From Chionis minor (taxonomy: Eukaryota; Chordata; Aves; Charadriiformes; Chionididae), in NCBI GenBank assembly GCA_013398295.1, contig VZSF01001513.1, positions 372,001-436,000 on the forward strand: DNA of 64,000 nt. The letters run 5' to 3'. Below are positions 51,298 through 62,300 of this stretch, one piece after another (position 1 is the stretch's first letter; the number at the start of each line of letters is the position of its first letter). The position numbers and the translations under genes are program-made. The notes under the pieces are model-generated. The model ran no database searches, was not told where the DNA came from, and was given only the letters and a program-made list of their open reading frames with translations.

Positions 51298-51898
51298 AAT
51301 GTCTGTAGCACTTCTTTTTTTTTTAGTACTATTTTGTATTTTCCATCTGCATGTTGGGAATCAAATGTTCATGCTACATTTACATACTACGAGTAAGATT
51401 TTACTCTCAAAATAGTGTTGGTTGGCAGTGCCAAGCCAGCGTACGTAATTTGCACAGAAATGGTGCTAGCCAGAACCTTCAGCAGGCAGGAAGTTTTGAG
51501 CTGTTTTCTTGCTGCTGGAACATGTGAGACACCGTTGCCTGTGTGGCTGACGAGCCAGAAGATGCTGAAATTCTCTTCTCCAGTTTAGAGAAGAGCAGCG
51601 TAATTCTGATCATTAACTATTTTTGGTACATTCTGATTTTTTTTAATATATTTTTTCTTTTTAATAGTTGGACAGGTGACTTGAACTGACTGCCAGTCAG
51701 GTTACAGCTCACTGTAGTACTGTCAACCGCAGAGTTGGTAACCAAAGTGTACATATGACTATTTATATTTTTTTTTTTTATTCTTACCATTTTATATTGG
51801 ACTGAGTTCAGTTTTAGCATTTGTTTTAATATATGACTTCAGCTGATCTTCCTTAGTTGTAGTAAGTTATCAGCTATGTTTTAATGAAGCAAGTTGTG

Positions 51899-52316
51899 AG
51901 GAATGATTTTTACCAAAGTACTTGTTTTGGGGGCAAAGAGAATTTATATAAAAGAGTGTACATTCCGACACGTTAATAACCTGTGTGCCCTACTGATGAA
52001 AGTAAACACGCGATTAGGGAGAGAAGGAATTTACGTCCAAATGGATCAATTTTATTTCCTTCTTCCAATATCCATGTATTTTATATATATAAATATATAT
52101 ATGTTGATTTTTGCAACATATGTACACATCAGTAACCAGTCTTCCACGAATACAGTGAGAGTTTGATGATGGGGGGGAGGGCGGGGCCAGAATCCAGGTG
52201 TCTCTGCAGGAATTAATTTTAATTTTTTTTTAGCCTTACCAGAGGTTAGAACAGAATTTGGCAGTTGGTTCGTAGTATTACAGGTCTCCTTGAAGCCAGG
52301 CATTGGTCATCTCTCC
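51899..52316 (+). repeat. First copy of an exact 418 bp duplication beside a gap
   Basis: From AGGAATGATTTTTACC to GGTCATCTCTCC, base for base the same as 53067-53484. It ends exactly at the first N. See the finding on false duplication. Confidence 0.97.
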
Positions 52317-53066
52317 NNNNNNNNNNNNNNNNNNNNNNNNNNNNNNNNNNNNNNNNNNNNNNNNNNNNNNNNNNNNNNNNNNNNNNNNNNNNNNNNNNNN
52401 NNNNNNNNNNNNNNNNNNNNNNNNNNNNNNNNNNNNNNNNNNNNNNNNNNNNNNNNNNNNNNNNNNNNNNNNNNNNNNNNNNNNNNNNNNNNNNNNNNNN
52501 NNNNNNNNNNNNNNNNNNNNNNNNNNNNNNNNNNNNNNNNNNNNNNNNNNNNNNNNNNNNNNNNNNNNNNNNNNNNNNNNNNNNNNNNNNNNNNNNNNNN
52601 NNNNNNNNNNNNNNNNNNNNNNNNNNNNNNNNNNNNNNNNNNNNNNNNNNNNNNNNNNNNNNNNNNNNNNNNNNNNNNNNNNNNNNNNNNNNNNNNNNNN
52701 NNNNNNNNNNNNNNNNNNNNNNNNNNNNNNNNNNNNNNNNNNNNNNNNNNNNNNNNNNNNNNNNNNNNNNNNNNNNNNNNNNNNNNNNNNNNNNNNNNNN
52801 NNNNNNNNNNNNNNNNNNNNNNNNNNNNNNNNNNNNNNNNNNNNNNNNNNNNNNNNNNNNNNNNNNNNNNNNNNNNNNNNNNNNNNNNNNNNNNNNNNNN
52901 NNNNNNNNNNNNNNNNNNNNNNNNNNNNNNNNNNNNNNNNNNNNNNNNNNNNNNNNNNNNNNNNNNNNNNNNNNNNNNNNNNNNNNNNNNNNNNNNNNNN
53001 NNNNNNNNNNNNNNNNNNNNNNNNNNNNNNNNNNNNNNNNNNNNNNNNNNNNNNNNNNNNNNNNNN
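52317..53066. other. Assembly gap (750 N) in the PCNX4 3' UTR
   Basis: Run of N between the two identical copies. Reverse and forward frames that span it are meaningless. Confidence 0.99.
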
Positions 53067-53484
53067 AGGAATGATTTTTACCAAAGTACTTGTTTTGGGG
53101 GCAAAGAGAATTTATATAAAAGAGTGTACATTCCGACACGTTAATAACCTGTGTGCCCTACTGATGAAAGTAAACACGCGATTAGGGAGAGAAGGAATTT
53201 ACGTCCAAATGGATCAATTTTATTTCCTTCTTCCAATATCCATGTATTTTATATATATAAATATATATATGTTGATTTTTGCAACATATGTACACATCAG
53301 TAACCAGTCTTCCACGAATACAGTGAGAGTTTGATGATGGGGGGGAGGGCGGGGCCAGAATCCAGGTGTCTCTGCAGGAATTAATTTTAATTTTTTTTTA
53401 GCCTTACCAGAGGTTAGAACAGAATTTGGCAGTTGGTTCGTAGTATTACAGGTCTCCTTGAAGCCAGGCATTGGTCATCTCTCC
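53067..53484 (+). repeat. Second copy of the exact 418 bp duplication
   Basis: Starts at the first base after the gap and continues into unique sequence at 53485 (AGTGGCTTG). It probably represents the same genomic DNA as 51899-52316. Confidence 0.97.
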
Positions 53485-53754
53485 AGTGGCTTGTTTATCC
53501 TGTTTGTTACCACCAGTCATTAGCACCTAAATGTGTTTTCTCTGTACATCAGTAGTTACAGGGTGGTTATTGCTGGCATATGCCAAGCAGGGTGTAGGTG
53601 ATTGTCTGTCTTTAACCTGTAGAATCAATTTAAATCAAATATGCTCCGTAACTGAATTAGTACTGGTTTAGAACGCCCAGCTTTGTATAATTTGGAGCAT
53701 GCTTATTACTTGGTTATTAGCCATTTCTTTTGATCGGTGACCATAAATGACTGA

Positions 53755-53990
53755 TCCTGAAGGGGCTTTTAGAGAGCACCTACTTCAGCTCCCTGTCAAA
53801 AGGAACTACTCCTTGCAAATGTCATCTGATTGAAAACTTTCAATACCAGGAGTATCATGAACTTGTCAAGTAGTTCACTCCAGTTCTTTGCTGTTCTTGT
53901 GGCAGCTGGGAAGTTTGGGTTTTTTTCCGAAATCTAATTAAACCTCCCTGCCTCATTGTAAGCCTCTTACTATTTGTTTTATGTATGGTC
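53755..53990 (-). mobile_element. Old, degraded CR1-like fragment, antisense
   Basis: Blocks such as TAATTAAACCTCCCTGCC, then AAGCCTCTTACTATTTGTTTT, resemble the reverse complement of a CR1 3' region (the CTAAACCTCCC ... GAGGCCATTTCCTCTTGTCC part), with many changes. The call is tentative because divergence is high. Confidence 0.4.
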
Positions 53991-54088
53991 ACAGAAAATT
54001 TAACTACTTTTTTTTTTTACAGCAGCAGCAGTCATTTATTTGGAGATGGATATAATTTCTGCCCTTGTTCTTTGCCTTCTGTAAACTG

Positions 54089-54094
54089 AATAAA
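54089..54094 (+). terminator. PCNX4: Candidate polyadenylation signal of PCNX4 (AATAAA)
   Basis: First canonical hexamer in the forward direction after the stop codon, followed by a GT-containing stretch. Usage is inferred. Confidence 0.35.
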
Positions 54095-54110
54095 CCAGTT
54101 GAGGGAAAAA

Positions 54111-56660
54111 ATGGAGAGAGCTGTGATCATTTTCTCTTCCTTTCCTCTGGTTCTCCCCATCTGCCATCAAGCCTTCTTGGAAAGCATTGCTGGTAACTGC
54201 CCCTGGTGTTCCAGCAGAGATCCTGATTGGTACCAGATGGAGGAACAGAATTAGGGATGCGCAGAATTCCTGTTTGTGCACAGGAATGTGGAGTTGGGCT
54301 CCCATGGGCTGTAACATCCTGTCCCTGCTATGGCAGGCAGCATGTCCTACAGCCCCTTATTTGTTAATACACTAAGCCAGTTCACCATTCCAGTATATTC
54401 TGCAGCAGTATGACCCCAATTCACATTATAGTTTTCTGTAACCCTCTTCAGACTTTTTTTTTTTTTTTGGCAGAACCACGAGTTACACCCTCTTGTTCTA
54501 TATTGCAAGTTTGTGCAACTGAGTGCCCCTGTTAAGTGTGTTGTTTTGTCTGCGTGCCCTTGAACTGTGTCCTGTTTGTTTTGGAGCATTTCTTTGATTT
54601 ATCAGGAATTTAGAGCACCTTCAAGCCTGGTCTTGTCTGCAGCTCTTGCAAGCATGTAATGTCTGGTGCTGTTTGGATTACGGATGGAATACTTTTACTG
54701 GAATGAGTATCTAGGACTGACCTTGGGACAGCATCCTCCACCATCTTCCTGTGTGGCTACTGAGAACTGCTCTGTGTTTTCTAACCAGCTGTGCACATCA
54801 GCTTGATTTAATTCTCATCAACACCAACTTGCTTTACAGATGATGATGTTCATCACCCAAAGGTAAGTGTAAGATACCCTCATTGTGGCTTTGGAGAACC
54901 TTTATTTAACGAGACCAGTTTTAAAGAGTTTTAAATTCTTACTAGAGGATTTTCATCTCCCTTTTTTGAGCCTTTATGAAAAAACATTAAGTCCTGGAGA
55001 CCGCTTCTGTCCCATTCATGTGCCATAAAGCAACAGGAATTAGTTTAATGGATCAGAGTGCCAGGGAAGTGAGGTTTTCAAATGGCAAAATGCTTTGTCC
55101 TTTTTGGAAAGTTTCTGCGTTTTCCTTGACCATCAGATTCCTTTCTGAAAGAGGCAATTTCCACACCACCTGTCGTCGCTGCTGTTGCTCCTTCCACGCC
55201 GTTCTCTCTCATGCTGGTGGTGGCAACAGCATCGTCCATGAAGGTGGGGCCGTGTTTACTTGTCTAGCAGCAACTGGCTTTAGCTCAAGCAACAGAAGTG
55301 ACCTCTTTGAGCACAAAGATTTGGGCTGGTTTTGTAGTGAAAAAGGGAGATAAACCTGCTTGTAAACTGGAGAGCGAGCTGCCTGCTGTGTACCACGCTG
55401 CCAAATCCTCTGTGGATTAGAGGATGGAAGCTCAAGCATCCTGTGAACATTGTCTGCGTGTGTGTTGCATTGAGGGTCGCTGCATTTTGTCATGCAGGCT
55501 CACTGCTGCCTCTGTGGCACATTGTACAAACCACAGTACAGGAGTGAAATGAACCTTCTGTTCTTCCAGAACAGCCTGAAATGAGACAATTGTCATCATT
55601 TGTTCCGTTTTCAGTTTGGTTTTTTTCCAGACAGTAGCTTCCATCTTTGTTAAATGTAATGCTAAAACCATCCCTCCTGGCTTATTCTTTGCTATGGCTG
55701 GAAATTTCCAATAATTTATAAATGGGTGGTGGTCTTTTATTATCCCTCTAAGTAAGACTTTTTCTTACCTGGATAGCGTGTGGCCTGAGGTACGTCCAGA
55801 TGTTACTGAGGCCACTGTCAACAGCAAGAAAGTCACCAAACCTTTAAGTACAGACGAGTAACCACTACAGAGGTAGTTTCAGCTGATGGTTGAAGTGGGA
55901 GTCACTGGGATGGTAAACGTTCTAACAAGTACAATCCTTTGTTCTTCAGGGCTGTTGGCGTCCAGCACCAAGAGCACGAGTACTGTTGAGATGAGTCTCT
56001 GCTCTGTATGGAAAGGCCCATTTCTGACCGAGCTGGGAACTTGACATCTATTTCCTGCTTAAATTGTCTGTCCTGTGATGTCAGCTCTGAGGCAAGCGCT
56101 GGTGTCTTGGCTGTGAGCAACCTGCTGTTCTGCAGGAACCTTCCCCTGCTGCAGAGGTTGAGGGCAAGGCTGAGTACTGCCTAGGGCAGGGGTTACACTT
56201 ACACCATCGCTCTCTCCCTCCCCTGCCGCTTTGCTGTGCACTGCCCCATCCTCAGACTTCACAAAACAACCAGAAGACTGAGGAGTGCGGACTCTGCTGT
56301 GGGGCTAAGAGACCTAAAGATTAACTACTTCTAAATGTGCCAGAAGTTAAGGGATTTAGCGCTCAATACACATGACGATAATACACATTGTGCTCTCAGA
56401 CCACCTATACAGCAAAGATGAAATATTATCTCTTTTTCCTCACAGGAACACTTCAAACGCAGATGATACGTCCTTAGCCGTTATATCACAAGCTTCTACT
56501 TTTTTTTTTTTCCTGAAGGTCCATTAGGAATGAAAGTAAGTATTTGCCAAGTATTTGCCAGTGTCATAGCAGCAGAAAAACAAAATAATGCTGCCTGGCT
56601 TCTTCTGTCTCAATTCTCGTAAGCTTAAACATTCAGCCTATGGGAGTTTGACATGAAACA
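54111..56660. other. Intergenic spacer between the convergent 3' ends of PCNX4 and DHRS7
   Basis: About 2.5 kb. No exon or repeat recognised, only short homopolymers and a tandem AAGTATTTGCC pair near 56535. Open frames of 60-110 codons on both strands show no family sequence. Confidence 0.5.
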
Positions 56661-56681
56661 GGTATGTTTAGAAAGAGATTT

Positions 56682-56687
56682 TTTATT
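56682..56687 (-). terminator. DHRS7: DHRS7 polyadenylation signal (AATAAA on the - strand)
   Basis: TTTATT on the + strand, about 145 bases beyond the DHRS7 stop codon in the transcribed direction. It gives a short 3' UTR ending near 56.66 kb. Confidence 0.6.
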
Positions 56688-56829
56688 TAGTCAAATTTGT
56701 ATACAGCTTGATAGATTTGTCAACTTACATGATGACAAAGGTACAGCAGATTAAAAAAAGCTTCTGTTTGCAGTCATGCAATATGAAAAAAGTTTCTCAG
56801 CACAAGCAGGATTTTGTACACGTTTGTCC

Positions 56830-56865
56830 TCACTTCTTCTTTCTTGAGTAAGAGGCATCGGCATC
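56830..56865 (-). CDS. DHRS7: DHRS7 terminal coding exon
   Basis: Acceptor CACTCCAG on the - strand, then DADASYSRKKK and TGA. It joins KSGV of the previous exon to give KSGVDADASY, the family ending. The tail after SY is very short and basic. Confidence 0.88.
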   Translation of the reverse strand, partial: DADASYSRKKK

Positions 56866-59388
56866 CTGGAGTGAGAGTACATTAAATCAGTATTTTCTCC
56901 CCTTATTTAAGTCCTTCACTCACAGTGTTGTTCTTCTTGAAATAGCTTGTGACAGTGGGCAGTTACAGCGCGGAAGTGGGAAGCTTTAAGTTGCCACCCT
57001 TATTTTTGCATTTCCTGCTTTTGGAGTACTTTGGCATGTCATTTTTGTGCCAAGTTCAACAAAAACTCAGTAAGAAAAATACCATCTACCAAGCAGGACT
57101 GCGAGAAGAGAATGCCGCGCTGCCCACCTGTCTTTGGGGACGTAAATGTGAGTGAAGAGCCCTGACCGACAGTAGTATTGTTCAATGTACTTCTGGGAGG
57201 TGCTCACATTATGTGCCTGATACAAAACCTAGACCCAAACAAGGGAGATGTTCTCCAGTCTTAATGCCAGGCTGCATTCAATGATTTACACTGGTGACTT
57301 ATAGCTCAGCTCTGCGTTAATGCCAAGTTCTGAACGTGCAGCCCGTGCAATGAAGATGAGAGGAAGACCTTTGGCACTACACGATGTACTGACGTCACGG
57401 TTGTGCGATGTGGCCGCGCTGCGGTAATTCTAGACTACCAGGCATGCAGCGATGGAGGCTGGCCTGGCATCAGCTGCTAGGGAAGCGATGAGGGGGGAAA
57501 AATGCCAACATTCCCATGGCTAAAGAGTCTGTCAGCAGAGTAGAAAAAGCAAGCAAGGGGAGGAGAGAGGAATAAACTTACCACTCCACTCTTAAAGTTC
57601 TGTATCCTCCTCTTGCCCATTTTGTTCATCAGCCACCAAGCCCAAGTGGGTGCGTACTGCCAGAGGTAGCAAACGGCCAGGTAGGGGTGGTCGCTGATCC
57701 AAGCTTCCTTCAGGTCGTTGGCTGTGCTCACCAGGGTGAGCCGGACACAGCGGTCGGTCGGCATCTTGTGAGACTGATCACCGCTGTTCTCTATGGACTG
57801 GAGAGGAGGTAGAGCAAGGAGGGATTAGAACGGGACTTCTGTTTGTGGGAGAAAAAGGGCCAGGCTCTGTGCAACAGATGCACTCCTCCCATTTTCTCCA
57901 CTGTGCACAAGTAGGATAATCCAGCCAGAACAGCAGAGACTGGGGCTGGGGGCCGCATCCCTCACTACACTAATCCTTTAGTCTTCAGCGAGGCAACGCT
58001 TTCTTTAGCGCATATGCTTAAATAAAGCACCCTTTTAATTAATGCCTTGGTTGATGGGTCAAAGGAGGTTAAAAATTGGATCTCCAAAATCTGCCCTGCT
58101 TCAGCATGGCTTCTACTTTATTGTGAAATGGATGTATCAGAACAAGTTACCCATTCTACAGCTGAGGGCTCAGAGAAATGGCAACTTTCCTGTTCCCAGC
58201 TGCCTACCCCATTACATGCTACAAGGTACTCAGTAAACAAGTTAGCAGATGAGGCCATGTTCCCCATTAACTTAAATATTCCTGCCAGCTCTGCTCTGTG
58301 GGCAGCCATCTCAGACAAGAGAAAAGCAACAGGCTGCTTCAGCAGCAGGGATACCTTGCTTGACATCCTGTCCACGTGTATTGCTTAGTGAACCTACGTC
58401 ACAGCCCTGGGAATTTACGCGTGTTTCACTCCAGCAGTAACAGATTGCTCTATTAATCTCTTCTATTTCCCCGAGCAAAAGCAATTTTGCTCTAGATTCA
58501 GTCTTCCTCCTAGGTCCTTTGCCATGCTGAAATCTGAGGAATTTGTTTTGCAAGCTTTCCAGACTGCTCAAAAAGTATATCTTTTCTTTCACAGAAGCAT
58601 GAAGTTTTTGCAAGCCAAAAATCCTTTCAGAATTCGACTCAACAACAGGAGGTCTTCACCCCCACCCCAGCTCCGGTGGGTTATCCAGAGCTTTAAATTG
58701 ATTGAATTTAGGACATTTTGATGTATCATAGTAACAATTTTTGCCAGCTACTTTGTTAGACAGCCTTTATTAAAAGCAATTGTGCAGTTGTAAAGTTTTG
58801 CTTTTTCTCCTTGAACAATCACTAACAGGAAAAGAATGCGTGCCTCGCATCAGCTGACTCTAGTGGCTTTGCCAACAGCAACGTCAACCAAAGAGGGGAC
58901 AGCGTGACTAGGGCAAACAAAAAGCTACCTGTGCAGAAATGATAGTATGCTCTATACAGAATTGTGTCCAGAAAATCCCAGCCTTTCCCCTAAAACTGCA
59001 ACAGGGTGGCTGTACAGTAAATTTTACTACACTTGGATTGTACCTTTTGGAAGAGAGAAGGCATAGCAACTCTCAAACTTTATTTTCATTTGGTATGGAC
59101 TTGAGACCCCATGGAATTACAAGACTATACATACTTCTGCACCAATCAAGGCATTTTTTAGTAAGAATATGAGGTTGGCTTTTGCTGAGTTAAAAAAAGA
59201 AAAGAAAAAGGATCACCGGGCCTGCTGCAAAAGTTGAATTTATTACAAAATAATTCAGTCCTCACCTTTCCAAGATTCTCTGTAAAGACATTTTGTATAA
59301 TCTTAGACTGTACAGGTCCTGGGCATATGTTGATAATACTTATCTCAGGGTAGTCAGTCAGCTCTGTCCGAAGAGAATTAAAAAAACC
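56830..59388 (-). CDS. DHRS7: Dehydrogenase/reductase SDR family member 7, C-terminal three exons (partial)
   Basis: Coding order on the - strand: 59388-59266, 57797-57582, 56865-56830, all phase 0, 124 codons and a TGA stop. The family is about 340 residues long, so this is the last third. Exon 1 of the visible part has GFFNSLRTELTDYPEISI and the SDR PG motif INICPGPVQSK, which follows the active site in this fold. The next has SGDQSHKMPTDRCVRL and the family signature YAPTWAWWLMNKMGKRRIQNF. DHRS7 (retSDR4) is an NADPH-dependent, endoplasmic-reticulum membrane-bound SDR acting on retinoids and steroids. The cofactor-binding glycine motif, NNAG-type motif and YxxxK lie in exons outside the window. 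The gene is convergent with PCNX4, as in other amniotes. Confidence 0.93.
56866..57581 (-). other. DHRS7: DHRS7 intron before the terminal exon
   Basis: About 0.7 kb from GTAAGT to CTCTCACTCCAG (- strand). Nothing else recognised. Confidence 0.85.
57582..57797 (-). CDS. DHRS7: DHRS7 penultimate coding exon
   Basis: 72 whole codons, from SIENSGDQSHKMPTDRCVRL through DLKEAWISDHPYLAVCYLWQ to NFKSGV. Acceptor CCTCTCCAG and donor GTAAGT. The aromatic YLWQYAPTWAWW block is characteristic of DHRS7 and may contact the membrane (inference). Confidence 0.93.
57798..59265 (-). other. DHRS7: DHRS7 intron
   Basis: 1.5 kb with no recognised exon or repeat. Open frames on the + strand here (for example 58047-58388) look like chance. 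Confidence 0.8.
59266..59388 (-). CDS. DHRS7: DHRS7 coding exon with the SDR PG motif
   Basis: 41 whole codons between acceptor TTTTCTTCTAG and donor GTGAGG: GFFNSLRTELTDYPEISIIN, ICPGPVQSKIIQNVFTENLG and K. It follows directly on the ASKHAL segment of the family, which must lie in the next exon upstream, outside the window. Confidence 0.93.
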
Positions 59389-62300
59389 CTAGAAGAAAAG
59401 AGTGTAATGTAATCTTCCTTTGCCATATTTCTTCATGTAGCAAGGCTTACTTGACTACGTATTTTCATTCCAAGTCAGTACTATAAAGACAGCAGTATTC
59501 CACTAAAAGCAATTCCTACTGTTTTTTGACTTTTTGTGTTCAATGGCTAATTCAAAATTTTATCTGCAATTACAGACATCATCGATATATAAATCACTGA
59601 AGAATCTATCCTTGATTCCTCAAATACACAATAATTTCTCTAAACCACAGCCAGATTCTGCTGTGCCTGTACTGAGGATGAGTCCCATTGACAGAGCACT
59701 ATGGGAGCTCGTTACTGGAGATACAGCACATCTTTAGCTCCCACTGGAGTTTGTCACAGCTACAAGTTCTCAGCCTCACTGTGGAAGTGCCACCAACCAA
59801 CCGTAAGAACTGCAAAATTGTGGAAATTATCTTTTCATGGGAATTGCTCTTTGTGATGAGATTAACGATCTTAAATTGTTTCTATTGAGTAAGTGGCACC
59901 GGTTTTATATATGAGAAGGAGAAAAACTTTTCAACATATTAAGTCAAAGGTGCACCCTGGTATTTTAGGGGGTAATTCTCTAACACTCAAACTGCAGAGT
60001 TTGAAATTTGCATACACATAGATATAAATCTCATTTCAGCTCAGGAATATGCTACCAGTGTATCTAAGTTAAACTGTAACTACAAAAGCTGCAAGTATTT
60101 CTTTTCTTTAAGCTAACAGGATACAAGTTTTCTTAATCTCGGTGGCAATTCACTTTTAGGCAGCAACTATTATGGGGAACATGATCAATTCATGAAGGTG
60201 CTTCTCACCAGAGTTGCTGGTCAAACACGGTAAAGCTATGAGTTGGTAAACACCACATCATGTCTTATCTTTGATCTGGTTAACAACAGTTCCCTATATT
60301 TATTCTAGCACATAATTTTGTGTCACAAGAGACAGAGAGTGAGCACAGGCTGATAAACTCTTCCCAGTGTAGTAAAAATGTATTACTTGTACTCCCACCC
60401 AGCTTGGGAAGAGGGCTGGCTGACCCGGAGCTCTGAACTAAATTGCTACACAGGGCTAAAATCAGTCAGATACGCTCCTGTGATGACACTGAAGTACTCA
60501 GCTGGGGCAATCCACTAGAGCTAGGCTGAGTTGCACACTGGTGCACACCTACAACCAAGAACGTGGGCTCTAATTTCCCAATTGTGGGTGACTAATTCCA
60601 GCTTAAGGATTGCATACGCGCTTTGCAGTTACGTCCTGTAAAAACGCTGACCACGTATTTCCAGTTATAAATACCTGCAGGCCCCGTAGCTAGTGTTAGA
60701 TCTCCCCAGCATGTAATCAAAGCCTGGAGACGTGTAACTTCTAGAGAAGAAAGTTCTAACATAAAGACACTTACATGCCCAGAATTCTGCTTCTGGACAC
60801 ACTGGAAAGCATCTCGAATCTGCCAACCACTCAGCTGTTTTGGATTAAAAAAACCTGGGCCCTCCCCTAGATTACTTCCTGCCCTGAGAGGAGCCTCCTC
60901 CACCCCTGGTGAACACCTTCAGATGTGGCACCAATACGGCTCTGCTTTATGCACTCCTCTGGGCTACAGCCCCCACCCGCTCTTTTCCCCAGGGGGTCTT
61001 GAGCCCACTTACTTCAGAAAAGCCCCTTAACACCCAAGTTGTGCAAGCCCTACCACGAAAGCTGTGCCATCAGTCCAGCTGAGGAAGAAAACAAGAAGTA
61101 AAAAGACACTAGACCCCAAAGGGGTGAAGGGGGCAGTGTGCGTGGTGAGCACGGCCACTTGGGCGAGGGAAGATGTGGTGCTGCTCCGTGTACGCACGAA
61201 TGCTTTGTATCCTGTTCACTGCAGCAAAGACGGGAAGCCCAAGCTTTCCTAGAACTACAGCCCAACAGTTGTAGTTTGCGTACACAGCTATCTTCCCTCC
61301 TTTGGGCAATCATTATTCCGTCAACCCGGTGAACTGCATGAGCAGGAATAAGCAAGAGCTCTCCCAGCCCATGCTCCCTGGTGATTCCGCAAGGAATAGA
61401 ATTGACTCCCATTTTGCCTGAAGGAGACAAACTCAAGATGTCCTTCCAGGAGTTGAGGAGGTGGAAGGGTGTGTGTCTGGGAACGCTGTGAGAGAAAGGA
61501 AGCCAGAAGCATTGCTTGGTCACTGGTAACAAAGTACCTCCGCCTGCTCAAATGCTGGGAGGCTTCTGGGATCCAAGTTCTACATAAGAATAGGCACCTG
61601 CCCGCAGTGCTGAGCAGCCACACAAAGGCACAAAGCAGTAGCCAGCTCTGTGGGCAACTTCAGACACCTTCCTCCACTCAGACTGCTGCTTCTCTCCAAG
61701 TGTTACAAAGGGAGCCTTGCTGACTGGTGCAAGCTGCAAGATACCAGCATCTGAGCATTGGGCCGGCGAGCTCATGTCATCTTTGGAGACTCTGGCTACG
61801 CAGCAGCCGAGCACAGGGCTGCTGAGGCTTTTTTCAGTGTTGTTTGAGTAGCACTGTCAAAGTCGGTGGTATTTCATTAAAGGGTTGCACAGCCTGTAAA
61901 CATGAAATGCATGTCGCCAGAGATCACAGCAAGCTCCTGTCTCTGCTCTGTGGCCATTCTGCCATCCCCTTCCATTTCAAGGGGTTTTCATGGCCCTTCC
62001 TTCCCCTTTGCTGCAGTTCCAAGTTTTTGCTCCGCAGAAGAGGTGCAGTCTTCACCAGCGACACAGGCCAGCCAGGGACACTTACTGAGCCGAAATCCTG
62101 GCTGATATGCACAGAACAGAGCCTCCTAAAGACCAGCATCTCACAAACTCTCACTCCTCTCTGGAGGCTCTACCTACAGTATATACAGGTTCTCTAATTC
62201 CAGCACTTACCTCAGATATCCAAATGTAGGTGGCATGAAATTCCTCCACTTCCCCCCAGAAGAGAAGCTTAAAATTCCCAACTAAGAAAAGAAATTTTCT

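Larger units (their letters stand above)
51298..54110 (+). other. PCNX4: PCNX4 3' untranslated region (extent inferred)
   Basis: AT-rich sequence with TTTTT and ATATAT runs after the stop. The first AATAAA I find is at 54089-54094, which would give a UTR of about 2.8 kb on paper. That length includes a gap and a duplicated 418 bp block, so the true length is uncertain. A weaker ATTAAA lies at 53937-53942. Confidence 0.45.

Noticed and set aside
52246..53334. Several open frames of 270-340 codons around 52.3-53.3 kb
   Set aside because: Nearly all of their length is N. The few real residues belong to the duplicated 3' UTR block.
61050..61532. A 160-codon frame on the - strand inside the DHRS7 intron
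   Set aside because: Contains none of the SDR motifs, has no splice sites that fit phase 0, and the region is GC-rich enough to explain it.
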